From: Gnetum montanum | Lineage: Eukaryota > Streptophyta > Gnetopsida > Gnetales > Gnetaceae | DNA: 35,425 bases | Assembly: GCA_015680685.1 (NCBI GenBank) | Contig: MNCI01023457.1 | Coordinates: 1,372 to 36,796, forward strand | Direction of reading: 5' to 3' | Shown here: in pieces, positions 1-11,263 of the stretch | Layout: the number at the start of each line of letters is the position of its first letter | Position numbering within the stretch: position 1 is the first letter of the stretch | Made by a program: the position numbers and the translations under genes | Notes under the pieces: model-generated | What the model was told of the DNA's origin: nothing | Databases searched by the model: none | Seen by the model: only the letters and a program-made list of their open reading frames with translations

Positions 1-244
1 TTAGTTTCTCAACCCTTTCCCCTGATAGCATAGGAGATAAGCCGAAAATACCAAAAAAATCACATACCTCAGACTTGCTTAACCATACACCGTGACACTT
101 ACAAGCAAGCCTGGGAAGACAACGAACGATTAACCCCAAGTGTTTTTTGTGGTGTTAAGGCATTTAGTCTGCGGAGTTCGACCGGATCGCGTGTGCACGC
201 TCGTATTCGTATGGTTGAGTGTAGGGGTACCTCGCCACTGATCA
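1..244 (+). mobile_element. 3' portion of an Athila/Tat-like LTR, cut by the window edge
   Basis: This matches the last part of the LTRs at 18033-19061 and 24417-25368. The shared stretch runs from TTAGTTTCTCAACCCTT, through the GGGAAGACAA block, to a terminus of the form GGGGTACCTCGCCACTGATCA. It belongs to the inner-element LTR subfamily rather than the outer one. No primer-binding site follows at 245, so it is the 3' LTR or a solo LTR of an element lying to the left, not a 5' LTR. Its start is outside the window. Confidence 0.88.
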
Positions 245-580
245 GATTCAGATTTAACTAAGGTTGATTCATCAAATACTGCAATTCCTTGTGATTTGTC
301 CAAATTGTCAACTACTCTATGAACATGTAGAAGTGCTAAACCTTCAAGGTGAACACCATTAATTTTAACTCTAAGTCATGAGTGAGGTAGTGCATCTTAT
401 GAGGTTTAAGTTGTCATGAGACATAGGCTATCACTTTTTCCTCTTACATAAGAACACACATATAACCTTCTCTTGATGCATTTGTACAAATGTCAAATGG
501 TGTACCTAAGGTAGGCAAAATCAAAATAGGATTCAAGATCACTCTACCCTTGAGTTCATCAAAGGAAGCCTGAGAGTATA
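245..580 (-). pseudogene. Ty3/gypsy RNase H fragment of a different lineage
   Basis: Read on the minus strand, this encodes a recognisable gypsy RNase H segment. SFDELKGRVILNPILILP comes first, then a degraded core where DAS is replaced by NAS, then VIAYVS-stop-QLKPH, a YLTHDLELKLMVF stretch, and finally a TNHKELQYL motif in place of the usual TDHKSLKYL. The pattern QLKPHE..Y.THDLEL is typical of chromovirus-type elements and differs from the YTTTEKEL form in the other elements here. It has in-frame stops. It is cut off at its C-terminal side exactly where the LTR at 1-244 ends, suggesting that the LTR element inserted into it. No gag, protease or integrase of this lineage was seen. Confidence 0.72.
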
Positions 581-2100
581 GGTGATGAGGCATCTAGTGA
601 TAATTTATATGTCAATTGTAAGCCCTATATCTAGAAAAGTATTTTTTGCATCTTGCGTTTGTAGTCTAGCATGTTTAGTGAGGTTATTGGTTCTTTGTAA
701 TGCATCCTTAACTTCTGTATCTTACTCCAAGTTTTCATGCCCAATTCCAAGCTCTTTTAGATAATTCCAACTTTATTTAGATGTTTGGGGGGAATTTTGA
801 CATGTGTCTTCAAGCTCTCGCTTTTTCTGGAAGGAAAGTAATCAACTATGGTTATTGGGGGGTGCATTGACTACCTTATGACAAAACAACTCATACATCA
901 GCACATGGATGCTGATGCACCCTTGACTAATCTTGATCAACCATCCTCACCTACAGTGTATTCAGGTTAGCTTATATGGCATCGATGAGCCTCAAATGCC
1001 ATCCAAGTGTTAACAAATTGTGTTTATTCCCATGTGAAAACTATAAGTATCTAATGAAATTTCTTACATAATAACCAATTATTACTTAGTCATTTGTAGA
1101 GCTTGTGGCATCCAAGTTGTGTGAAGAGATCTTCCTCCCATGGGTAAGTTAATTTCCTTCACTGTTTGTATGCATTTTGAGTCATCACTTTCACAAGTGT
1201 GACTAGACTCTATCTGAGTGCTATCTTGCTTACGTAGTTTAAGACCATTTGGATGATGTGGAGTCTAGTGTTTGCATTGTAAATAAAGCTTATGGTTTTT
1301 TTTATCATTTTTTTTGTCGATGCCTTAAACCTTAAAAATACCAAAACATTAGAAAATATTTAAATCCTATGAAATATTTATTTAATTCTCATTCTCATTA
1401 GTTGCAATGACTAAACCTTATCTAAGGAGATCATAATTTTACGACATGGTGTTGGGTCATTGAGGTGTTGGCTAAGAGCCATTTTATTTCATTTTGTATG
1501 TGGTGTTACACCTATCCCTTGAGGAATTGCAATACATGTGAGTGTGTATTAGCAATGCCCCTGTCCCTAAGTGGGATTGCAATGCATGCATGTTTATTAT
1601 CATTTTGTTCTTTAGAACTATAAAATACATAAAAATTATAAAATATAAAATCACAAATACTTTTCTTCTTGTTCTTTCTCTTTCTCTGTGGTTACATGGA
1701 TTTGAATTGTATCATATGTATTATAATATATTTTATACTTTTTGAACACAACATACATGAGTATTCTTGGCAATCCACTCAACATCATCTTCGAAGCTTA
1801 CGATTGGATTGCACCACAATGATATCTCCCTTGTTTAAAAATTGGCAGGACCTTTATTATTGGCATCATTATGAGGGAATGCATTAGTGAATTACTTGGA
1901 AATACTTGTACAAATCTTAATTTTTGATTTTTATTCAAACATAGTTTGTGTTTCTTAGCATTGTGTGTAGGTTTTAAACATAAACGAGATGATAAATTAT
2001 GCTAAGATCCCACCAAAGATCTCAACGGAAGTACAAAATAACAAAAGGCTTCTATCATATTTGAACATGTGGAGGATCTAAATTTAGCACCAGTTGTCTT
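581..2100. other. Unassigned AT-rich stretch
   Basis: No coding region, RNA gene or clear repeat copy could be supported here. Two G6 tracts (787-792 and 857-862) resemble polypurine tracts. The minus strand at 1502-1510 reads TGTAACACC, a sequence often found at the start of plant gypsy LTRs. Neither is backed by a matching second LTR or a primer-binding site in view. The short reading frames at 1542-1887 have low-complexity hydrophobic translations and look random. Confidence 0.4.
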
Positions 2101-2109
2101 AATTTATCA

Positions 2110-2610
2110 TTAGGACAAGTAGCGGAGATGGCATGACATTTATGGATGTTTTGCAAAGGAATTGATGGCAGCTATAGTAGTAGATCTCAAAGAGATGCTA
2201 ATCAACCTTGGGCTATAGGAATTTCACATCTTCTATGTGGATTTAGAGTGAGATTTCAATGATTATGAGCCTCAACCAAGGCTAGAGCTCTAAGATCATA
2301 TGATAGAGAAGGGGATCCATCATGTCTTGTCATCTCAGCACTTAGATGAGGAGCAAGAGAAGAAAGCAGATATTAATGGTAAAGGATTGCTTCATTAAGA
2401 AGGCCCATGGTTGAGGGTTATAAATTCTAATGCAACTCAAATCTATGAGGATGATATCCTTCCTAGGTTCTAGCATCTCTACCTATCAAGACCATCCAAT
2501 GATGATAGTTTCCCTCTATTTTATTGGGGTGATTATCATGAACTTAATGAAGCTATTGGCATTTAAAAGAAGCATGTTTGTGATAGTAGGATCAAACACA
2601 TAAACATGGT
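2110..2610 (+). pseudogene. Decayed retroelement reading frame, probably gag N-terminal side
   Basis: One plus-strand frame from about 2150 reads for long stretches with isolated stops (KELMAAIVVDLKEMLINLGL, then acidic segments such as LDEEQEKKADINGKG and DDSFPLFYWGDYHELNEAIGI). The charged, hydrophilic composition and steady frame suggest a decayed protein gene, not noise. Its position upstream of the clearer gag-like remnant at 2860-3540 makes it likely to be part of the same element. I see no motif that fixes its identity. Confidence 0.35.
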
Positions 2611-2859
2611 TGATGTTCCATAATATAAAGGGTATACTAGTGATGATCTTTAGCTCCATATGCAAGTATTTGATAATGTCTATTATTTATAAGAGATCAT
2701 TCACGATTGATTGTAGTTGTGGTTTTTCCCCCACACCTTCATCAAATAAGAAAAACTTTGGTACAAATCCTTACTACCTAATTTGGATAGACGTGATTAA
2801 AATTTTCTATACAAAATTCTAAATCTATGCTTGTATTTTCAACATCTAGAAGGAGATGA

Positions 2860-3540
2860 ATGGATAAAGACAAGGAGCCCATGAATCACTAGATATCACC
2901 ATGGAGAGATATCTTAATACTCTCCATCATTGTTTGAACCATGGCTTTAGCCAAAGAGAGCAACTCATGCATATTATGGAAAGTCTAAGATAGGAGACAA
3001 GGGATCGAGTAGACATGTATGCAATGGATCAGGTACATAAAAATCCATGGCTCAAATCAAAATGCTCCTTGACATTATTTCTAGCATGAAGGGTGAATGG
3101 AGAAAATGACAAGCTTTAAAGGAGTATAACTACAATCTCATGTGTAGAAAGGAGGCTAAAATCATTGAAGGTACTATCAAACCTTCTTCTACTATTGAGG
3201 CCTTTGCACATAATCAAGCCAAAATTCATAAGGTCCTGGTAGACTTAGCCCATTGGGTGGACTAAGTTTGGAATGCAATGAATAAGACAATGAACACTAT
3301 TGTTAAGAACATTGATGATAGAGTGGTTGAGACAACAAAAGCTATTTTATGAATTGGATGTAGAAAGAAGTATGAGGAAAAAGGTATAAAGAAGCTTTCT
3401 TTCTCTAAGAGTATCAAAGAAGATTTGAATAAGGCTTCCTTGTCCTATAGTGATGAGGGCCCTTGCGAGTATTGTACAAATCCTCATGACTCGTAGTGCT
3501 ATGCATTTATGGTCCACATGATTGGTGAAATGAGATGAGT
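2860..3540 (+). pseudogene. Gag-like pseudogene of a retroelement
   Basis: The plus-strand translation contains LHHCLNHGFSQREQLMHIME followed shortly by ETRDRVDMYAMDQ. This matches the gag core layout of Athila-type elements (a ...C..HGFS..QQ...F..GL..ETR..VDA pattern). After a frame change it continues as a coiled, charged segment, and ends with GPCEYCTNPHDS-stop-CYAF, which looks like a degraded CX2C...H...C zinc knuckle. Several stops and at least one frameshift are present. No pol domain follows, because a LINE in the opposite orientation begins at about 3590. Confidence 0.5.
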
Positions 3541-3819
3541 TGGGATGTCTTTCCTTATTTGTAAAATTCAAAATTATTTTCTCATATTTATCTTAGTAAT
3601 GCATTTATTACTTCTAATAAGCATTTGGATTCATGTGATTGGGTAATTTTGATTCCCAAACAATTGGGAGTAATTTTTGGAAATCCCCTATGAAATAATG
3701 GTTTTATCCAAAATTTTATGTTGATGATGTAGGATATAAAATCTCAATAGTTAAGTTTGTACCCTCAATCTTGCAGTAAGGAAATAAGCCTAAATTTTGA
3801 ACATCTAGCTACAACTTAT

Positions 3820-4440
3820 TAGTTGACAAGTTACCAACTAAGTTGCTACCATTATTCATTCTTACATTGTATAGATTCATCTATAAATATGCCAAAGAGG
3901 ATAGGGAAGAAAGGACAACCTTATTCAACTCCAATAGAGCTATTGATAATTGTTTCTAATCCAATAATATTATCTTCAATAAGAATGTTAAGCATCTCAT
4001 GGATTCTTTTAGAAGTAGAAAGGAGATTTTGTGGAATGTTAATGCTATCTAATCTCTTCCAAAGTTTATCTCAAACAATAGAATCATAAGCCTTGGAAAA
4101 TCAACAAAATAGATAAAAGTTGTATAGTTGGGCATTTTTTCTTTCTCCACACAATAACACAAAGTTATTAAATAGTTTATAGTAGAATGATTCCTCTTGA
4201 AATTTGTTGTGAATAGGCATAAAGACCTTGCATTTCTACTCATGAACTAACTTTATTCTCCAAAATAGGGTCCAAAATCTTAGTGAAAACTAAGTTGATT
4301 GCAACGAATTGGTAATTATTAATATCTATCCTATCTTCCTTTTTGAAAAGTAAGACTTCTTGACTAGAATACCAAAAGCAATTCAAAACATTTTGAAGCC
4401 CTTTATTAAGAAGGTTACAAGCTACTTTCCATACCAATGG
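3820..4440 (-). pseudogene. LINE reverse transcriptase domain, broken
   Basis: The minus strand from 4440 reads LLFKKEDRIDINNYQFVAIN, the equivalent of the KKGD..D..NYRPI motif of non-LTR RTs. Next come KILDPILENKVS, then a form of the GFRK.HSTIDHLITL motif (FKRNHSTINYLITL), a degraded FVDF.KAFD motif, and downstream a GVE-stop-GCPFFPILFGIFIDE stretch equivalent to GV.QGCPLSP.LF. The order is right for RT motifs 1-4. No YADD box was found before the relic ends. Three reading frames are used, so it is dead. Confidence 0.75.
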
Positions 4441-5930
4441 ACCATCCCATTTAAGAAGATTTTCATATAATCCACTAACATTAGCACCTTTTTGAGAAGA
4501 TAACCTTTGAATTTCTACAAAAACATCAAGGGATAACTCAAGAATACTAGAGTTATCTTACGTAGCAAGGGGAGCCTCTTGATTAAAAATGTCATTAAAG
4601 AAAGTTTGAATAGTAGATATAGAGAAATCCCAACCATATTTTTTTCTATCTTAGAAAAAATCACAAAAGATTTTTGAATTTGATTAGAGCTTATTGATCA
4701 TTCTTTCCTACTTTTCATTAATAAAATTCCTTTTAAAAAATTGAATAAGCTTTCTATACTTCTTCAGCATTGAAACATTGACTTGTAAAGCTAAAACATC
4801 CTTACGAGCTCTAAAATAATCCACATCAAGCTAAGGTTTTTTACAAGCATGCATCTTCTTAATCTGCACTTGAGCAGTTATAGATAAAAGAACAGTAGTC
4901 AAATCTAGCTCACCATCATGATTGTCTAATATATTAGCAACTCTTTTTTGAAAATCCTAATGAAGGTTTTCTATAAGATGATAAGTTCTACATGTCTTGT
5001 AATGAATATGATGAATTAAAAAAATAATAGTGAATTTCAAGTAATGATAAGTAGATTATAGGAGTTTTTATCCCACTCGAAAGCTTTTTACTACATTTAT
5101 ATTATCGTGAGTAGATTAGAGAAGATCAATGCAAGAGTTACCTTAGTGCCTAGTAAAGGTGAAATGCGATGAGGAAGGAAGTTTGTTAATGTCATTAAGG
5201 ATTAGAAAATCAAAGGAACGATCTTATTCCAAAAATTGAGTACCCCTCTAATTTGTAGTATGATCAAAAGATGATCTTTTGTGAACTAAATAGAAAAATC
5301 ACTCAATTTTAATGGAGGATTTTAAACATGCCTTTAAATTTCACTATTTCTAACGCAAGCATTAAAATCCCCACAAACAAAAAGTTTACTAAACCTAGAG
5401 ATTTCTACAATATCTTGGCCTAAGTATGAAAAAGGATGCTCTTATGAAGGATTCACAAAAATTGTAAACAGAAAATTCCCTTGGATCAAAATAAAAAATG
5501 GTAATATAAAGAACCCCTAAAATGCCTTGAACTTTAACCTACAAATATTGGTTATTATCATCAACTTTGTGCTTTTTAATGAAATGATCTCTGGACTTTT
5601 TAATGAAACAAGCAGTGTCACCAGAATGTCTACCCCTCACTTTAGAATGCTTGTTTCTAACAGAAATGATATAAAAGCTTGGAGGAAATACAATTAAATA
5701 ATTTTCTTCTTTTCAAGTTTTAGCAAAATTAAACATATCAAAATTATTGAAAAGTTGACTAGTATCTAAAGCAACAACTTTATTAGCCAATGAACTTTCA
5801 ACATTAAGGAAACCACATGTAATAGAAGAAAATTCCTATTTTGGGGCATTTTCCTTCTCTTTGATGAATACAACATATTTATAGTTCAAGTAAGAAATTT
5901 TACTTGCAACACAAACTTATTTAACTTTTT
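4441..5930 (-). pseudogene. LINE ORF2 N-terminal region with endonuclease-like remnant
   Basis: Upstream of the RT on the minus strand, the translation gives VRNKHSKVRGRHSGDTACFI (about 5660-5600). This fits the R..K....RGSGGVA.. strand of LINE endonucleases. Next comes a PREFSVYNFCE/RAPFFILRP stretch equivalent to the Y.PP... region. The rest, down to 4441, holds linker-like charged sequence such as KKMHACKKP and NVSMLKKYRKLIQFF, interrupted by stops. Its assignment relies on position between ORF1 and RT and on this motif. Catalytic residues could not be checked. Confidence 0.5.
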
Positions 5931-6760
5931 GTCATTCTTCCTACCTTTTTGCATATGTTTTTCTAGTTAGGTCTTCATTAAGCCAAATCTTGTGTCCTTT
6001 TAAGGTACTTCTATTGTTCTAAACCTTCTCTCTTCCTCGCCAATCAACAAACTTAACAAGAATCTACCAAGGTTTATCCCCCTTAGGACCAAGTCTATTT
6101 ACATCAATTATCAAGTAAACAAATGTACATTTGTTTCATAAAAGAATCTAGCATGACCTGCAAAAGATCCTCACCCTATTCTTTAACAATTTTCACAATT
6201 CAAAAATTCTAAATCTTGTTACATTTTTTTTCATCTTCATGCGTTTTCTCACTAATTACTTCTAAGCCTAAGTGAGCTATCATTTTTTATTTAGGAGAAT
6301 CCACTTTGCCTACAGAGTATCTACAATAGTGTAAACTTGAGTTTCTTCAACATTTGAAAATGAATCTTTTAACTTTACAATGGTTGGAATAGTTTGTATC
6401 TTTTTTTTACCATAGCTTCAACCATGGATTCCAATTGCACAATTGTAGATGCCATGGAGTTCAAAGTTGTAACCATGTTATTTATTCCTCATGAGAAATC
6501 CTACATCCTACCATTGAAAACCTACTTATATTTCCCCAAAATATTTGAAATGAAATATGTTACTTTCCACTCAGCCTTGTTATCCAAAATAGATCTCCGA
6601 TCCACCAATTCACTAAATAACCTCCAATCCCAAATCACAGAAAAGCCATTATACAAAGCATTTATGCCATGATTAAAGGGCTATAAATGAAAATATTAAA
6701 AAGCCATTATAAAAGGCTTTCATGTGATGGATTAAAGAGTTGTAAAGTTATTGTAGGCAT
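5930..6760 (-). pseudogene. LINE ORF1-like remnant
   Basis: The minus strand contains a coiled-coil-like stretch (INNMVTTLNSMASTIVQLES, about 6475-6415). Further on there is VKFVDWRGRERVQNNRSTLK followed by GHKIWLNEDLT (about 6060-5970). The last part resembles the LINE ORF1 RNA-binding region, in which a K..I...EDLT motif is common. At 6670-6720 there is a short imperfect direct repeat containing AAAAGCCATTA. The reading frame is broken by stops. The N-terminal limit is a guess. Confidence 0.45.
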
Positions 6761-7293
6761 ACAACAAGATGACTAAAAAATTATTTGCAATGGTGCAGCA
6801 GATTAAGGTGTGGAAAATTTATTTTCAGTCTATTGATACATAAATTTTGGACATAGCAACACCCAAAAATTCATTTAAAGAGACTACTACCTAGGGTGCC
6901 TCTCATATGGGTATAGAAAGCTAAGAATAGTCTCAACTAGAAGGGCAACATGATGTTTAATGGTTAAATAACTTTAACAAGAAAGTAAAAGGATGGTCCA
7001 CAATGAATTTGGCAAATGTTACTATTTTCTTTGAAATTTTAGCAATAATATGGTAGTAAATTAAATGATTTTAATAGGTAACTAGAAATAGTAGACCAAA
7101 ACAACTCAACATGCAACTAGATATTTGCTTTAAAATCTCAACAACGACACTTGAACATTAAAAATAAAAACATCATATAGTTAACAAATTGAATAAGATT
7201 AATCTGAGTTTTGAAGAAAAATAGGCTTTGTGTTTGATCCACACCACAAAGAACACAATTTAGTTGTAGAACTTTAAAATAACAGAATGAAAC
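6761..7293. other. Unassigned spacer between LINE and minus-strand LTR
   Basis: I see no coding or RNA gene here. The only longer open frame overlaps the LTR end at 7294 and its translation is unremarkable. If the LTR at 7294-8328 is a 3' LTR, this stretch is its downstream flank, and it may also hold the 5' part of the LINE. Confidence 0.4.
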
Positions 7294-8328
7294 TAATGAG
7301 TGGCGAGTACCCCTATGGTCAACCATATGAATGACTAAGCATTCACACATGATTCATACAAATTCCATGCACTCTATGTCTTCTGGTACACTAGCCTCTA
7401 GGAAGTGAACTTGCCCTAATAGTCATTCATTATCTTCTCAATTGCACTTGTAATATGCAATGGTATGATTAAGTGTACTTGAGGCATATGATTTTTGTAG
7501 TGTTTATGTTTTAGGAGCTTAAAATAGAGGGTGAAAGGAATGTAGTAATTTAATTACTAATTTAATCTAACTACACCTAACTAATCCTAACATAAGCATC
7601 TGATTCCACTTTCCGTACACATCCTAAACATGTATAACACTACTGGGTTACCAAACGTTAAGCATTACTGGGATTACCAAGCATCATGCACATGCTTGAA
7701 GTGGTCATACTTATGTGCTTAGTTAATCACTACTTAATCTAGCTTAATTTAGCCTAATTAAGTACTTAATTACTTAAAGCATTAAAATAAATCATAGAAA
7801 ATGTTAAATGCATAAATAAATAATTAATCTATTTCCAAGTGTTGCAAGTTTTATCAAAAGACTTATCTTTATTACTGTTCACACTACTATGCTTAATTAC
7901 ATTAGTGCTTGAATAAAGATCTATACACTTTCTAACTCTTGTTGCAAGCCCTCAGAAAAATATTCTAACTCTCAAATTACAAAACTGCAAGAGCTTTGCT
8001 ACAACTATGACAAGAATCCCTACAAACATGATAGGTGAGCATGTATTTATAGACTTTATTGTGGAGCTACGTCAATGGGGCCTCATAAAGGCAACAAACA
8101 CTATGATAACTTGGCCCCATTAATGAGGAAACACCATGTCGACAATGGCCCATCAATGAGGCCACATCATTAAGGATCCATCGACACAACACTTTAACGC
8201 TTCATCATATCCTCACAACTGAATGAAAACTTTTCCTTAAGTTTCTTTACAAAATTGGGAAGGTATGAGATTATTGACTAACACTTAACATAACAAACCT
8301 GAGTGCCCAGGTGTACAAGTTAACATCA
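7294..8328 (-). mobile_element. Minus-strand Athila/Tat-like LTR
   Basis: On the minus strand the sequence starts TGATGTTAAC and ends with GGGGTACTCGCCACTCATTA, a one-base variant of the family terminus CCACTCATCA. The U5/R part (7294-7545) aligns closely with 16730-16993 and more loosely with 34872-35425. A TATAAATA box lies at 8044-8051. The middle holds degraded forms of the GGTAATCCCAGTAAC and GGTGTGTACGG...GTGGGAA blocks seen in the plus-strand LTRs. The 8328 end is less certain because no clear polypurine tract sits beside it. It is probably the 3' LTR of the minus-strand element, because no primer-binding site flanks the 7294 end. Confidence 0.72.
8044..8051 (-). promoter_or_regulatory. 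LTR TATA box
   Basis: TATAAATA on the minus strand, in the context AAGTCTATAAATACATGC. It lies about 280 bases from the inferred LTR start, further in than the roughly 75-150 bases seen in the plus-strand LTRs. Confidence 0.5.
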
Positions 8329-8516
8329 TTACAAAATTTATGGTGTTCATAACACAAAATTGAAGACCATGACATGATTACTCAAACTAGATGACACATC
8401 CTCTAATGATGTGAAGATGGTTGAGAAGATCAAATAGTTCCAAGCGATAGCAATTCCTGAGGTTCCAAAGGACCTTTGCTAGCTTCAAGCACACATTATG
8501 GCTGAGGAGGCTGTGG

Positions 8517-11263
8517 CTATCTTACTATGGCTGCTACCTCTGGTAAAAGACCAAAGCCATCCAATAATTCCCTCATCTTCTCCTCCTTACTTTGAGAATC
8601 ATTCATAGTCCACGTGGCATCACCAATGTGGGTTGGAATGGGAATATCCCAAGGACAAGGCATTAATGGGAACAATTCCTTGACATTGATAAACTCGGTA
8701 GTGAATTGTTTGCATTTGACATCAAACACCTTGATTACATTTTGTAGCTCTTGGTAGTCATTCATTCTTTGGGCCAGGCCATCAGCAGTGGATCTCTTAT
8801 CAGTATATTTGCCTTTGAGAACCTTGAGTTCAGTGTTTGCCACCATAAGTTTTTTCTTGGTGTCCTTATGATTCTTGAACTCAACCTCGTACAACAAGTA
8901 CAAGCTGGCTACTTGCTTTTCCAGTTTTGACTGCAACTATCTAACATTCAACATAGCCAGGTTTGCATATTGGAGGTTGGTGAGCTCCATGTATTTGATC
9001 ATCTTCTCTATCTACAACTCCTTTAGGTGAATTTATGCTTTATTATATTAATCAATCCCATGAATGATAGGCTACCATAATTTGCATCCTTATTAGAGTT
9101 GTTAGAGGGTCTCATTCACCTTTGCCTTCGTCACTTGAATGTGTTTCTCATTTATTTTCTTCTATAGGTTGACCTAGTCTTTGTAGTGATTTTTGACTCT
9201 CTCAAATATGAGAGCCTCTAATTTCCAGGTGGCTACTTCTATTGCAATATTTTGGCAAAGGGCATGGACCTCCTCTATGGAGAGGTTTCTATTCTCAGTT
9301 GTCAACCTCCTTAACTCTATATTTTTATTAGCTAGTTGCTCTTGCTATTGATGGATAAAATCAGTTAATTGTTGTTTATGTGCATCAATGTTTCATAGGT
9401 GATGATTTTCTACACTTAGCTACACATTCTCTTGGTGGCTCAGATCCAAGGCCTTCTAAATTTTATGTTAGTCGTCCTCTACCAAGGATTAGTAGAATAC
9501 TACCATCTTCATTGCACCCTCAACCCCTTTCAACATGATGTGAAGTTGTTCAAAAGCTTCATCTCTTGTCAATGCTAGGTTGAGAAATGTAGGGTTGAAA
9601 ATTTGGGCTCATAAATCAATAACTTTTGCAACCAAGTTTCCCTTCTAAAATAATATTCTTGTCCCTTGCCTTTAGCAGCTCTGACTGGGTTGTAGTTATA
9701 CTATCTAGAAGGTTAAAGACATCAAAAAGTGGTTGCCTAGTTCCTACTAGTCGATCTAGCAATTGTTCATCTAAGCTACGCTTAGTCTGCTACTTATGAT
9801 CCCTACAAACATCTACACATATTTAAGTGTAGTGACATCTAGTACGGACACCACAAGTGCATTGTGTATCTCAGTGATTCTATCAACAACCATCTCAACT
9901 GCTGTATCTTGCCCTTGGTGCTGCATCACTAGTACTGTTGCCTCCTTTCCTACTCCAAGTGCATTAAAAAAGTCATGAAATTCCTAGAAACCTCTAAGAG
10001 TTGCTACTATTCTAAGAGTGATACCGTTAGCTCTCTAGCATTAGGATTTAACCTTGCAGAGAACTACATTCGTTAGAAAAAAAACCATGGATTCACCACC
10101 CCCATCAGGTTAACTATTTGGGCCACCTCATTCAAGTGGCTCATCATAGGCCAATACATAGATGAGTCTCCACCACCGGTGCTTGCTTATTGCTCTTGCT
10201 CACTCAAGAGCCATTCTCAAAACTTGCATAACCATTAAGATGTTGCAATGATGTCTGACACTATTTTTTGAGTGGTAGGTGGAGGTGGTGGCTACTTCTC
10301 CTTTTCTTGGATTGTTGTTGCAAGAGTTTTGTCCTTCATCATCTCTGCCCAATTAGCGATTGGAACATGTCAAACAACATCATTAGTATAGTGAGCTATT
10401 CCTCTTATTTGACATAGTTTTTGGATGAGGCATGGGAAGGGAAGTGCCTTCCTTCCATGTTGATTCTCCTTGAACTACTTCTCTATCTTCAAATAAATTA
10501 GCTATGGAAGGTTGATTGGGAATTTTCCACTCAGAGTGGCACACACATGGGTAGAAAAGGTAATGATCTCACTGGGCCTCACTGTGCAATTTAGGTGAAA
10601 GGCCGCAATCTTATAATGGATTCTTTTTGTTGATGTGAGTGCATCGTACTCCTTATAATCAACATCATAGAACAGATAAATCCATTTCTTTTTGATGCTA
10701 GGATCTACATGCATTAGAATCTTGGTGAGATTCATCCCAATTTCAAATAACCCAAGTGCCTCTACAATGGCTTGCATCAAGTAGGACACTGAAATGGCCT
10801 TGATCTTGACCATTGAACTAGCCTACCTGTTGCTTCAAAATAGAAACATCTCTTCCATGTACCACTCCCCATTGGAAGTGATAATTGGCTAGATGGGAGA
10901 GGTCTTCAATTGGTCTTGTACCTTTTTAGGTGCTTGCTCTAATAAAGAGCCAAATTTTAACTCTTAGAGCACTATCTTTTGGATCTTCCTTGATCTAATT
11001 TAGTTTAGGTAGGCTTTAGTCAAGGTCACCTCAAGGTTTTCCTGTTGAGCTAATGCCTTGTCCTAATAAGAATGTTTTATTGTTGCCACTTGTTCTGGAA
11101 TCCAACGAATAGACTCCACTTTGGCCTCTTCCTTAAGAGGTCCTATAACATGGGTTGCAATTGGTTTTTCCTAGGCCTGTTCTTGGCCCCTTCCTATTCT
11201 TGGCCATTTTTCCCTTAATTGAAATGGTCATTGTTCCTGTGTGTGCTTACCTTTTGGTGCCAT
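8517..11263 (-). pseudogene. Long extra ORF of the minus-strand element (env-like or plant-transposon-protein-like), decayed
   Basis: A single decayed frame of about 915 codons can be followed on the minus strand from an ATG at 11263 (MAPKGKHTQEQ) to a stop at 8517. Longer open pieces are 10813-10502 and 8936-8517. The first contains WIYLFYDVDYKEYDAL, then a histidine/cysteine-containing stretch. Shortly after comes ALPFPCLIQKLCQIRGIAH, which resembles the FP.LI..LC...GV signature of the putative plant transposon protein domain often found beside Athila-type elements. The C-terminal third is rich in charged and leucine residues (QSKLEKQVASLYLLYEVEF and onward) and looks coiled-coil. It lies between the integrase-bearing region and the LTR, the usual place of extra or env-like ORFs in this lineage. 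A second, truncated copy lies at 16994-17392 and 34477-34846. Function is not established. Confidence 0.55.

Larger units (their letters stand above)
3590..6760 (-). mobile_element. Decayed LINE (non-LTR retrotransposon)
   Basis: In minus-strand order the region carries an ORF1-like segment (6760-5930), an apurinic endonuclease-like segment (about 5930-5000), a linker and a reverse transcriptase (about 4440-3820). That is the order of plant L1-type elements. All parts contain stops and frameshifts. I could not see a poly(A) tail at the low-coordinate end or a target-site duplication, so both outer limits are approximate. The neighbours are LTR relics of unrelated origin. Confidence 0.7.

Noticed and set aside
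582-764. Plus-strand 60-codon frame as a small secreted protein
   Set aside because: It has a hydrophobic start but sits just beyond the antisense RNase H relic, with no start context, relative or neighbour to support it.
1502-1510. Minus-strand TGTAACACC as an LTR start, with the G6 tracts at 787 and 857 as polypurine tracts
   Set aside because: No paired LTR, primer-binding site or target duplication could be found. Nine bases alone are weak.
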